From positions 71,211 through 135,210 of the forward strand of contig NZ_CP042913.1 of NCBI RefSeq assembly GCF_008065115.1: 64,000 nt of DNA, given 5' to 3'. Every line of letters starts with the position of its first letter. Within the stretch, counting starts at the first letter, position 1. The position numbers and the translations under genes are program-made. The notes beneath the pieces are model-generated. The model was given only the letters and a program-made list of their open reading frames with translations, did no database searches and was not told where the DNA came from. Shown here in pieces: positions 17,187-24,709 of the stretch. Origin of the DNA: Bythopirellula goksoeyrii (GTDB lineage Bacteria > Planctomycetota > Planctomycetia > Pirellulales > Lacipirellulaceae).

Positions 17187-17264
17187 GCCGCGGATGAACG
17201 CTGATTTTGCGGATTTACGTAGATGAGAAGTTCCGTGAGCATCCGCTTAATCCGTGTTCTTCCT
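17178..17264. repeat. Gene-less family A inverted repeat overlapping a stop codon
   Basis: Left arm 17178-17219 (aagaaataggccgcggatga and onward) supplies the last Lys codon and the TAG stop of the DUF1080 gene. Right arm 17237-17264 is its degenerate inverse. It has the same composition as the unit at 12923-13044 and the arms of cassette 1. Confidence 0.65.
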
Positions 17265-17327
17265 TGGCCCATTTCTCCCTGTGAACCGCTTGCCAGTCTT
17301 GCGGTGTCCATCCACAATGGGTTTCCT

Positions 17328-17344
17328 GCGACTCGTAGAGTCGC
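17328..17344. repeat. Short perfect hairpin upstream of argG
   Basis: A 7-bp perfect stem gcgactc/gagtcgc with a gta loop, followed by ggctaa. Related hairpins with the gactcNNNgagtc core occur at 22937-22951 and 45427-45468, suggesting another small dispersed palindrome family. Confidence 0.5.
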
Positions 17345-17408
17345 GGCTAATATTTGTACGCCGTGCGGTGCGTTGCATCGAGGCTTTGTCTGTTAACTAT
17401 TTTGGAAA

Positions 17409-18629
17409 ATGATTATGCCCAGTTGTGTGTTGGCTTATTCGGGAGGTTTAGATACCTCGGTAATTCTCGGTTGGCTTCAGGACGAAGGCTACGATGTGCA
17501 TGCCGTGTATGTCGATCTGGGGCAACCTTGTGAAGACCGTGAGGCGATTCTACAGAAGGCTCGCGACAACGGAGCAAAATCCTCGCAACTCATTGACGCC
17601 CGTGAGGAGTTATGCCGCGACTTTGCCTTCCCGGTGCTCCAATGGCAAGCGAAATACGAAGGGATTTATTTGCTGGGTACTTCGATCGCGCGGCCGTTGA
17701 TCTCGAAGATCTGCTTGCAGGTTGCCCGCGAGGTGGGTGCCGAGGCCTATGCCCATGGGGCGACCGGCAAAGGTAATGATCAATGTCGCTTCCAACTTGC
17801 CGCCGAAGCCCTCGATCCGAATGTCCAGATCATCGCCCCGTGGCGGATCAAGCAGTTCCGCGATTTGTTCCCCGGCCGTACCGAGATGATCGACTACTGC
17901 GACGCGAAGAAAATCCCCGTCAAAGCTTCTGCGGCGAAACCTTACAGCAGCGATGAGAATTGCCTGCACATCAGCTACGAGGCAGGCAAGCTCGAAGACC
18001 CCACGGTCAATGGTGTGGCAATCGTTGATTTCGGCATGTCTGTTTCGCCTCAAGAGGCTCCAGACAAGGTGGAAGAGGTCACCATTGAGTTTGAGAGCGG
18101 TGTGCCAACGAGCGTGAATGGCAAGAAGCTCAGCCCGCTTGCGATAGTCGAGACGATGAACGAAATCGCTGGCCGCAATGGGGTAGGGCGGATCGACATC
18201 ATCGAAAACCGCTTCGTCGGCATGAAGAGCCGCGGCGTGTACGAGGCCCCCGGCATGACGGCCCTGTACGCTGCCCATCTGGCGATGGAGCAACTCACGC
18301 TAGACCGCGAGACAGTTCACCTGCGCGACCGCATCGCTCCCGAGGTGGCAGAGATGGTCTACTACGGTTTCTGGTACGTCCCCAAAATGGACGCCCTGTT
18401 GGCTTTCATACGCGAAGTGCAGAAACCGGTCACCGGCAGCGTGACGCTTGGACTCTACAAAGGCAACGTGATGATCCAGAGCCGAGAAAGCCCCAACAGC
18501 CTCTACGACGAGGAGATCGCCAGCATGGAAGGTGGCGGCAGCTACGACCAGACGGACGCGGAAGGGTTTTTGAGGATCCAGGGGTTGCCGAGTCGGGTAC
18601 TAGGGGCGGCGCGGCCGAGAGCATATTAG
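17409..18629 (+). CDS. argG: Argininosuccinate synthase
   Basis: Condenses citrulline and aspartate with ATP in arginine biosynthesis. The 406-residue product begins with the PP-loop ATPase motif LAYSGGLDTSVILGWL, followed by YAHGATGKGNDQCRF and the tetramerisation-type C-terminal region (HLRDRIAPEVAEMVYYGFW). Either ATG 17409 or ATG 17415 may start it. The TAG stop is contiguous with the left repeat of the four-helix-bundle cassette. argH is not next to it. Confidence 0.97.
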   Translation: MIMPSCVLAYSGGLDTSVILGWLQDEGYDVHAVYVDLGQPCEDREAILQKARDNGAKSSQLIDAREELCRDFAFPVLQWQAKYEGIYLLGTSIARPLISKICLQVAREVGAEAYAHGATGKGNDQCRFQLAAEALDPNVQIIAPWRIKQFRDLFPGRTEMIDYCDAKKIPVKASAAKPYSSDENCLHISYEAGKLEDPTVNGVAIVDFGMSVSPQEAPDKVEEVTIEFESGVPTSVNGKKLSPLAIVETMNEIAGRNGVGRIDIIENRFVGMKSRGVYEAPGMTALYAAHLAMEQLTLDRETVHLRDRIAPEVAEMVYYGFWYVPKMDALLAFIREVQKPVTGSVTLGLYKGNVMIQSRESPNSLYDEEIASMEGGGSYDQTDAEGFLRIQGLPSRVLGAARPRAY

Positions 18630-19088
18630 GGGGCTGGGATTCGGGGGCTGGGGGGAAGAAACAATGAGCATTCTTAGCTATCGAGACTTGGTCGTTTGGC
18701 AGGAGGGAATGGCTATCGCCAAAGAGGTCTATAAAGCTAAGGAGCACTTCCCCAAACAGAAACTTTATGGATTGGTCAGCCAGATTCGTAGGTGCAGCGT
18801 CTCCATCCCTTCCAATATTGCCGAAGGACACGCGCGGACCTCAACCAAGGAGTATCTTCATCACATTTCTTTTGTGATGGGCTCGCTGGCCGAATTAGGA
18901 ACGCAACTCATCTTGTCCAACGAACTCCAATATCTTGACGAAATCATTATGAATTCTCTCCTCGAAAGGTGTGAGACTTTAGGAAGACGCTTGAGATCAC
19001 TCACAAGCTCCTTGAAATCCAGGGTTTTGCAATCGAAGGAAACTTAGTTTCTTCCCCCAGTCTCAAGCCCCCAGCTCCCAGTCCCCCC
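18629..19088. mobile_element. Four-helix-bundle cassette bounded by family C inverted repeats
   Basis: Left arm 18629-18662 (gggggctgggattcgggg, then ggaagaaac) and right arm 19047-19088 (gtttcttcccccagtctc, then C-rich) are imperfect inverse copies. Together with the enclosed gene they fill exactly the space between the argG stop codon and the ATG of the ABC-2 permease gene at 19089. There is no transposase; the mobile nature is inferred from symmetry and position. Confidence 0.6.
18664..19047 (+). CDS. Four-helix bundle protein (23S rRNA intervening-sequence protein family)
   Basis: Small protein of 127 residues of the TIGR02436/S23 family, first known from open reading frames within 23S rRNA intervening sequences and structurally a pentameric four-helix bundle; the Avd proteins of diversity-generating retroelements have the same fold. 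Hallmarks are YRDLVVWQEGM at the N-terminus, QIRRCSVSIPSNIAEGHAR in the centre and the helical FVMGSLAELGTQLIL. No 23S rRNA and no reverse transcriptase are nearby. Its ATG lies just after the left repeat and its TAG overlaps the right repeat. Confidence 0.92.
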   Translation: MSILSYRDLVVWQEGMAIAKEVYKAKEHFPKQKLYGLVSQIRRCSVSIPSNIAEGHARTSTKEYLHHISFVMGSLAELGTQLILSNELQYLDEIIMNSLLERCETLGRRLRSLTSSLKSRVLQSKET

Positions 19089-20711
19089 ATGTATCTCTTC
19101 GAAAACCCTGTGCTCCAGAAGGAACTCGTCAGCAACTTGCGGATGAACCGCACTTTTGTGCTGTTGTTTGCTTATGTGGCGCTGCTGGGGTTGTTGGTCT
19201 ATGCTGCGTGGCCTGCAGAGGAGCGGTTGGACATGTCGAACTCCGACAAGGCCAAGCCGCTGGTGAATCTATTGTTTCTGGGGCAGTACATGCTCATGTC
19301 GCTGATGGCTCCCAGCTTTGCTGCGGGGGCAATTACCGGCGAGAAGGAACGCGACAGCTTCGAGATGCTGATGGCCAGTCCGGTGAAGCCGGGGGCGATT
19401 GTGTTCGGCAAATTGGCGGCTTCGCTGTGCCCCCTGGCGGAGTTGATGATTGGTTCGTTGCCAGTTGTGATGCTTTGTTTGCCGTTGGGAGGGGTGCAGT
19501 TCTTCGAAGTAGTCGCGGCGTATGTAGCGATGATTTCGTCCGTGGCGCTGTTCACTGCCATCAGCCTGTGGTGCAGCAGCTATTTCTCGCGGACCTCTTC
19601 TTCGCTAGTAGTGTCGTATCTGTTGATTCTCCCTTTGGCCATGTTAGGGGTGTTTATCTGGCAGGCGCTTGAGCAGTTGGGCCCGGCGCGACTCGTGGTC
19701 GTCTGCGGGGTAGTGCCAGTAGCCTGCCTCTCCGTCACAGCGATGTTACTTTTCGACACTTCGCGGCGGTTGCTGGCTGCCCCTGATCTGGGAAGTGCCG
19801 GCCAACAGGCGATTGATCTTGGCACCGAAGCCGAATCTGCCGTTGGATTGTATATCAAGCGCGAAGAATTTCCCGACCGGTTGTTCGCACCTCCGAAGCG
19901 GACTACGTTTCTCCCCGAGGATGCCAATCCGATCTACGACAAGGAAATCCGCAGCGAAATTTTCAGCCAGGGGACCCTCATGCTTCGCCTGGTGATCCAG
20001 ATCAGCATGGGTTTGGCGCTACCGTTGATGGGCATTTTACTTTTTCTCAAACAGCATCTCGCCCCCTGGTATATTGCCTACGTGCTGCTCTTTAATATGC
20101 TTGTCGGCCCAGTTTTTACTGCTGGAAGTGTGACCAGCGAGCGGGAGCGCCAGACGCTCGACATGTTGCTGACCACGCTGATTTCTCCTTGGCAGATGAT
20201 GTGGGGAAAATTGCTTTCTGGGTTGCGGGTCTCAAGTGTGTTGACGGCATTCCTGATGTGGCCAGTCGTGCTGGCCTGCATAATGCCGCTGGACTTTTGG
20301 TACAATCTGCCGACGATGTTTGGTTACTTTGTCGTAGTCTTCCTCGCATGCTGTACGACGGCGATGACAGCGCTTTTCTGTTCGACCCTTTTCCAGAAAA
20401 CTTCGACCAGTTTGCTTGCCACATATCTGATCATCATTACCCTCTTTCTGGTACCGCTGGCTGCGGATCGATTCGTCCAGTTTTTTGGCAAATCCGGAAC
20501 TGCCGAGGACTTCGTGCAACTTGCCGGGATTGCGAGTCCCTTTGTGGCAATCTTTAATCTGCCGCTCGAGGTGGCAAGCTCGCCGGGGCCTCCTCAGGGT
20601 TCACTCCCTCTCTTTTTCGGTCATTTGGTGTTTGCCATCCTGTACAACGCCGCGCTCTTGTGTACGGTGATGTGGTTGTTCCAGGTCCGCTGGCGGGTGT
20701 CAGATAATTAG
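19089..20711 (+). CDS. ABC-2 type permease with internal duplication
   Basis: Polytopic membrane protein of 540 residues with about 12 hydrophobic segments, related to ABC-2 permease subunits. The two halves are clearly homologous: NPVLQKELVSNLRMNR with AGAITGEKERDSFEMLMASP in the first, and NPIYDKEIRSEIFSQG with AGSVTSERERQTLDMLLTTL in the second. It is thus a fused, tandemly duplicated permease. No ATP-binding partner is adjacent. The ATG directly follows the right arm of the four-helix-bundle cassette, leaving a C-rich leader without a Shine-Dalgarno, so its expression may have been altered by the insertion. Confidence 0.85.
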   Translation: MYLFENPVLQKELVSNLRMNRTFVLLFAYVALLGLLVYAAWPAEERLDMSNSDKAKPLVNLLFLGQYMLMSLMAPSFAAGAITGEKERDSFEMLMASPVKPGAIVFGKLAASLCPLAELMIGSLPVVMLCLPLGGVQFFEVVAAYVAMISSVALFTAISLWCSSYFSRTSSSLVVSYLLILPLAMLGVFIWQALEQLGPARLVVVCGVVPVACLSVTAMLLFDTSRRLLAAPDLGSAGQQAIDLGTEAESAVGLYIKREEFPDRLFAPPKRTTFLPEDANPIYDKEIRSEIFSQGTLMLRLVIQISMGLALPLMGILLFLKQHLAPWYIAYVLLFNMLVGPVFTAGSVTSERERQTLDMLLTTLISPWQMMWGKLLSGLRVSSVLTAFLMWPVVLACIMPLDFWYNLPTMFGYFVVVFLACCTTAMTALFCSTLFQKTSTSLLATYLIIITLFLVPLAADRFVQFFGKSGTAEDFVQLAGIASPFVAIFNLPLEVASSPGPPQGSLPLFFGHLVFAILYNAALLCTVMWLFQVRWRVSDN

Positions 20712-20724
20712 CCGGCACACGACT

Positions 20725-20797
20725 TGTCATTCCCGCGCAGGCGGGAACCCAGACGGCAGCGGTAAGAACCTGGATTCCCCCCTGCGCGGGAAAGACG
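20725..20797. repeat. Palindromic unit of the gtcattcccgc type
   Basis: Arms about 20725-20752 (tgtcattcccgcgcaggcgg and onward) and 20769-20797 (cctggattcccccctgcg and onward) are inverse imperfect copies. This sequence class is found dispersed in many bacterial genomes. It lies 13 bp after the permease stop and could form the transcript's 3' hairpin. Confidence 0.65.
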
Positions 20798-20926
20798 AGA
20801 AACCACTCTGTTGAAAAGACGAGCAACGGCAGCGCGGGAATAGCAGTGGAAGCTTGACGATCAATTCCTCGTTATGCGATAACGGACGTTGCCATCCTAT
20901 GCCGCCCAGTTTAAAGGTTTACCCTG

Positions 20927-22198
20927 ATGTCGCACGACCTGCCAGATGGTCCCGCTCCAACGCAAGACGAGTTGGATTTACTGCATTATGAGTCGCGGAT
21001 TGAGCGGCCAGTGCGGATGAAGCTCCCCGAATTCGAGCGGAACGAGCGTCTGCGGCACGTGATTTTCAGTGGCCAGTTTTCGGTTGCGATGCTCGAAGAC
21101 TTGGCCGAAACGGCCGACAAGATCCGCGTCCTTTCCAAGATGCGTGAAGGGCAGGATTTCCTGATCCGCCTCTTGAATCACAAACGGGCCATGTTGTATT
21201 TCACACAGCCCTCGACCCGCACGTTTCTCTCATTCATGGCTGCTTGCCAGATTCTTGGGATCACTTGTAACGAAGTCCGCGATCCGACGACCTCCTCGGA
21301 GACCAAAGGTGAGACCCGATTTGACTCACTGCGAATGTTCTCCAGCTATTTCGATCTGATTATCATGCGCAGCAAACTTGCCCGACTGGCAGAGTCGTGT
21401 GCCTACTTGATGAACGATCTAGAAGCCTCGGGCAACCGCAGTGTACCGATCATTAACGCGGGTTCCGGATCGGACGAACATCCGACCCAGGCACTGCTAG
21501 ACATTTACACGCTGCAACGCACTTTTCAATTCTCTCGCCCACAGGACTCGCCCGCCGCTACTCGTTTTGACGAACTACGCCGGGAGCATCCAGATCTGAC
21601 CAAAGGATTGTCGCACAAGGTCTACGGGTTCTGTGGAGACATTGGTCGGGGTCGGACCGTGCGATCACTGGCCAGCTTGCTGGGGAATTACGAGGGAGTA
21701 ACCCTAATTTTCGTCTCGCCCGACGATCCGACGCTTTCGCTCCGCGACGACTTGCGCCAGCGACTGGCCGACCGCGGGGTGCGAACAATAGAAGTGCAGT
21801 CGTTTGACGAACGGGTCGGGGGAGTACCCGTCATCGAGCAACTCGATGCGCTCTACATGACACGCATACAGAAGGAACACAATGCGGCCGACGAGGATGC
21901 GAAGTTTGCCGCGTTGGATTTGTCGCGCTACAAGTTGAATCTCGAACTTGTGAGCCGCATGAAACGCTATGCTCCCATTTTACACCCTTTCCCGCGCGAT
22001 CAGCATTTCGGCGAAATTCCACCCGAAATCGACAATGACCCGCGGGCCGTCTACTTCCGCCAGGCCCGCAATGGCATGTGGATCCGCGCCGCACTGTTGG
22101 CATCGGTATTCGGTGTCGATCACCAAATTTCGCGTTTCTTCCACGAAGAATACAGCGAATGGCATGACTATAATGAAAGTCCTTCCTCGGCGATTTGA
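20927..22198 (+). CDS. pyrB: Aspartate carbamoyltransferase catalytic chain, extended form
   Basis: Catalyses carbamoyl phosphate plus aspartate to N-carbamoylaspartate in pyrimidine synthesis. The 423 residues exceed the usual ~310 through an N-terminal extension and an insert before the aspartate domain. The active-site set is visible: STRTF (usually STRTR) in the phosphate loop, ETKGET with the 80s-loop Lys, IIMRS, DEHPTQALLD, GDIGRGRTVRSL, MTRIQKEH and HPFPR. The last Arg of STRTR is replaced by Phe. Because the other ligands are intact, it is assigned as ATCase rather than ornithine transcarbamoylase. The NYN gene follows after 36 bp. Confidence 0.9.
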   Translation: MSHDLPDGPAPTQDELDLLHYESRIERPVRMKLPEFERNERLRHVIFSGQFSVAMLEDLAETADKIRVLSKMREGQDFLIRLLNHKRAMLYFTQPSTRTFLSFMAACQILGITCNEVRDPTTSSETKGETRFDSLRMFSSYFDLIIMRSKLARLAESCAYLMNDLEASGNRSVPIINAGSGSDEHPTQALLDIYTLQRTFQFSRPQDSPAATRFDELRREHPDLTKGLSHKVYGFCGDIGRGRTVRSLASLLGNYEGVTLIFVSPDDPTLSLRDDLRQRLADRGVRTIEVQSFDERVGGVPVIEQLDALYMTRIQKEHNAADEDAKFAALDLSRYKLNLELVSRMKRYAPILHPFPRDQHFGEIPPEIDNDPRAVYFRQARNGMWIRAALLASVFGVDHQISRFFHEEYSEWHDYNESPSSAI

Positions 22199-22234
22199 AG
22201 AATTTAGCCGCTTCTTTCCTCCCCCATCTCAATC

Positions 22235-22858
22235 ATGCCTCTTCTCATTGATGGTTACAATTTGTTGCATGTGACGGGGTTTGGAGGGGGAGGCGGACCC
22301 AATTCATTCCAAAGATCACGAGAAGCGCTTCTGAGTTTTCTCGCCAACTCGATTCCGGATGAAGAACGTTCTCTGACCACCATTGTCTTCGATGCTGCTG
22401 AAGCACCGCCTGGGTTGCCTCGAACATTGACGTATCAGGGGATCATCGTTAGGTATGCGGCAGAGTATGCCGATGCCGATGCATTGATCGAAGAGTTGAT
22501 TCTCGCAGAGACAGCTCCACGGTCTTTACTGGTCGTATCGAGTGATCACCGCATCCAACGCGCAGCCCGCCGACGGCGGGCATCACATATCGATAGCGAT
22601 CGCTGGTATGGTGAAATCTGGCAAAGAAGACAGGAAGCTGAGAATCAGCCGGGTACTCTAGTTCCTGACAAGCCTGTCAGGTCGCTTACAGAGGCAGAGA
22701 TCGCATATTGGGTCGACAAGTTTTCCGAAGGCATGGCGGCAGAGGCTACCGACTCTGTCGAACCGACAAAACCGAGAACTCGCGAAGTGGAGACAGACCT
22801 CACAAACCCTTTTCCACCAGGCTACGGAGAAGATTTGCTGAGAGATGGCGAGCAATAG
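22235..22858 (+). CDS. NYN-domain (YacP-like) RNase-fold protein
   Basis: Predicted PIN-like ribonuclease of the YacP/NYN family, 207 residues. The N-terminal LLIDGYNLLHV supplies the first acidic residue, TIVFDAAEAPPG the second, and EYADADALIEELI with VVSSDHRIQRAAR the last acidic pair. The C-terminal third is low in motifs and charged. YacP (Rae1) of Bacillus is a ribosome-associated endoribonuclease; whether this protein shares that role is unknown. It is probably co-transcribed with pyrB. Confidence 0.85.
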   Translation: MPLLIDGYNLLHVTGFGGGGGPNSFQRSREALLSFLANSIPDEERSLTTIVFDAAEAPPGLPRTLTYQGIIVRYAAEYADADALIEELILAETAPRSLLVVSSDHRIQRAARRRRASHIDSDRWYGEIWQRRQEAENQPGTLVPDKPVRSLTEAEIAYWVDKFSEGMAAEATDSVEPTKPRTREVETDLTNPFPPGYGEDLLRDGEQ

Positions 22859-22861
22859 TAG

Positions 22862-22951
22862 GCCGGAACAAGTCATGCGCAGTTCCGGCAGATTGTAGCA
22901 CCACTCTCCGAGTGGTAAGTGCAGCAATCATGATTTCGACTCGCAGAGTCG
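22862..22951. repeat. Three consecutive hairpins between convergent genes
   Basis: Three perfect stems follow in a row: gccggaac/gttccggc (22862-22869 with 22882-22889), accact/agtggt (22900-22905 with 22911-22916) and cgactc/gagtcg (22937-22942 with 22946-22951). They separate the plus-strand NYN gene from the minus-strand histidine kinase and may serve as a bidirectional termination region. Confidence 0.6.
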
Positions 22952-22955
22952 GGGG

Positions 22956-23642
22956 CTACGATGCTGACTCAATCGGCAAACGCATGGTGATCGTCGCTCC
23001 TGACTCGCCTGCGCTTTCCACAACCACGCTGCCACCATGTTCGGAAACGATGCGCCAGCACTTGCTGAGTCCAAACCCCAGACCACGTCCCGCTTCTCGA
23101 CCTGAGTAGAAAGGATCGAACATGTGCTTGCGGACTTCGGCAGAGATGCCGGGACCGTCATCGGTCACCTCTATTGCTACTGATTCATCCGAGCAACTGA
23201 GCGCAACTAAAATATTTCCGTCGCGACCAATCGCCTCCAGTGCATTGTCCAAGACCGCACCTATTGCCACGGATAACTGCTGTCGATCTGCTTTGATCCG
23301 AATCGATTCCTCTGAGCTCTCTAGTTTCAACTGAATCTGGCGAGTATTGGTCTCAGCAGCTAGGTTTGAGATCACGCCGGAGATCAATTCCACCAAATCG
23401 AATGGTTCGCAAACTAGCTGAGGTGGCCGAGCAAATAGCATCAGATCGGAGATCATTTCGTGGGCGCGCATCGCCTGCTGATGAATCGCCTCGAGAGACC
23501 GTCGGCGATCAGGATGCGATTCTTCGCGCAGCAACGACTGCGCACGCGCGGCAATGTTGGCCAACGGGTTGTTGATCTCGTGACTTGCGCCGTACGCCAG
23601 CTCCTTCATCGCATCGAGCTTTTGCCGTTCGAGCTCATCCAT
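22956..23642 (-). CDS. Soluble histidine kinase without sensor domain
   Basis: Two-component kinase core of 228 residues. The H-box is ASHEINNPLANI (phospho-acceptor His near residue 21), with the N-box VLDNALEAI, G1 DDGPGI and G2 GLGFGLS following. There is no transmembrane segment or PAS/GAF sensor, so input must come from a partner protein. It lies 36 bp downstream of the response regulator in the same direction, suggesting an operon with the regulator first. Confidence 0.93.
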   Translation of the reverse strand: MDELERQKLDAMKELAYGASHEINNPLANIAARAQSLLREESHPDRRRSLEAIHQQAMRAHEMISDLMLFARPPQLVCEPFDLVELISGVISNLAAETNTRQIQLKLESSEESIRIKADRQQLSVAIGAVLDNALEAIGRDGNILVALSCSDESVAIEVTDDGPGISAEVRKHMFDPFYSGREAGRGLGFGLSKCWRIVSEHGGSVVVESAGESGATITMRLPIESAS

Positions 23643-23678
23643 CCGGCACGGCCCCCGCGAAAATTAGGCGAGTCGCAC

Positions 23679-24257
23679 TCAGGTTGAAGCGGTCTCGACA
23701 TCTAGCAATTGGCAGACCCGACCGACCAGATCATCGACGTCAAACGGCTTCTTCATGAAGTCGTTGGCACCTGCATCGCGAAGCTCTTGGATCTTGTCTT
23801 GTTCGACCATGCCCGAGATGCAGATGATCCGCACGTCGTCCATCGTCTTCTGGCTGCGAACTAGCGTACAGACTTCTTTACCATTGATGTCTGGAAGCAT
23901 GACATCCAGCACGATCATGTCGGGGCGAAATTCCTTGATCAACATGCCAGCGCCGAAGCCGTTGTTGACGCTACGGACATCGAATCGGCCATCGCGTTCA
24001 AGGGCGTCTACAATCAATTCGACCAGATCTTCGTCGTCGTCAACAACTAGAACCTTGCGGCGTCCACTGTCGAGGGCATCGGTAGGAATCCCATTGTCCC
24101 GCATAAAGGCATAGAGTTGCTCACGGGGAATCCGCCGGAATCTGCTGCCAGGCACCCGAAAACCCTTGAGTTGCCCCGAATCGAAGCAGCGGATAATCGT
24201 TTGCTGGCTGACCTTGCAAATCTTCGCGGCTTCGCCGGTAGTGAATACGGTCTTCAT
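23679..24257 (-). CDS. Response regulator with N-terminal excisionase/MerR-type HTH
   Basis: A 192-residue protein. Residues 1-50 form a MerR/excisionase-type winged helix (TTGEAAKICKVSQQTIIRCF, then RVPGSRFRRIPREQL). A receiver domain follows, with the acidic pair in VVDDDED, the phospho-acceptor Asp in IVLDVMLPD, the switch Ser in ICISGM and the Lys in FMKKPFD. DNA-binding followed by REC reverses the usual order. ATG 24257 is favoured over GTG 24269 because AGGAGAGAGG precedes it. Its partner kinase is encoded directly downstream. Confidence 0.92.
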   Translation of the reverse strand: MKTVFTTGEAAKICKVSQQTIIRCFDSGQLKGFRVPGSRFRRIPREQLYAFMRDNGIPTDALDSGRRKVLVVDDDEDLVELIVDALERDGRFDVRSVNNGFGAGMLIKEFRPDMIVLDVMLPDINGKEVCTLVRSQKTMDDVRIICISGMVEQDKIQELRDAGANDFMKKPFDVDDLVGRVCQLLDVETAST

Positions 24258-24709
24258 AGTTCGAACCACCTCTCTCCTTAGTCGATGGTGAAAGGACCAG
24301 TAGTACTTTCAAGGGAATTAAAAAGGCAAGCAGGATAAACTAGGGCAGCAGCAAGAACTAAGGTTGGACTATTCGGTGTGACAATTTGACATAGAAGTGT
24401 ATCCTGTCCAAATCACCTAGTTTTCAACAACACACAACCGAAGTGCGTAGTCTTCCCAACCATTGATTGCCGCCTCAAATAAGCAAGGCTATTTAGACGG
24501 CAATGTTCTCCGTGTCTGCCGATATCCCCTGAATTGCCAATTGAACGAATTATAGCCGCCCTTGAATTCCCGTCAACAGAGATCAATTCTCTGTAACGTA
24601 TTAGCTCATAACACCTTATGATCTCAAGCTAGCTAAAGCCGTATTTTTCTGCCGATGATGGTGCCCGCCTGCCTGGACTTCCAATTCAGGATGATCGGTA
24701 GAAAACCAA
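24258..24709. other. Intergenic stretch between mnmG and the two-component operon
   Basis: About 450 bp without a gene; AT-richer than the flanks. It must hold the promoter of the response regulator gene (minus strand), but no clear -35/-10 pair, operator or terminator hairpin for mnmG was identified. Confidence 0.5.

Noticed and set aside
17610-18293. Minus-strand frame of 227 codons inside argG
   Set aside because: Complete overlap with argG, no motifs; shadow frame.
18664-19047. Considered as the Avd component of a diversity-generating retroelement
   Set aside because: No reverse transcriptase, template or variable repeat is present nearby; only the fold family is shared.
24255-24270. 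The string gttcgaac resembling a tRNA T-loop
   Set aside because: No acceptor or anticodon stem can be built around it; it is the leader of the response regulator gene.
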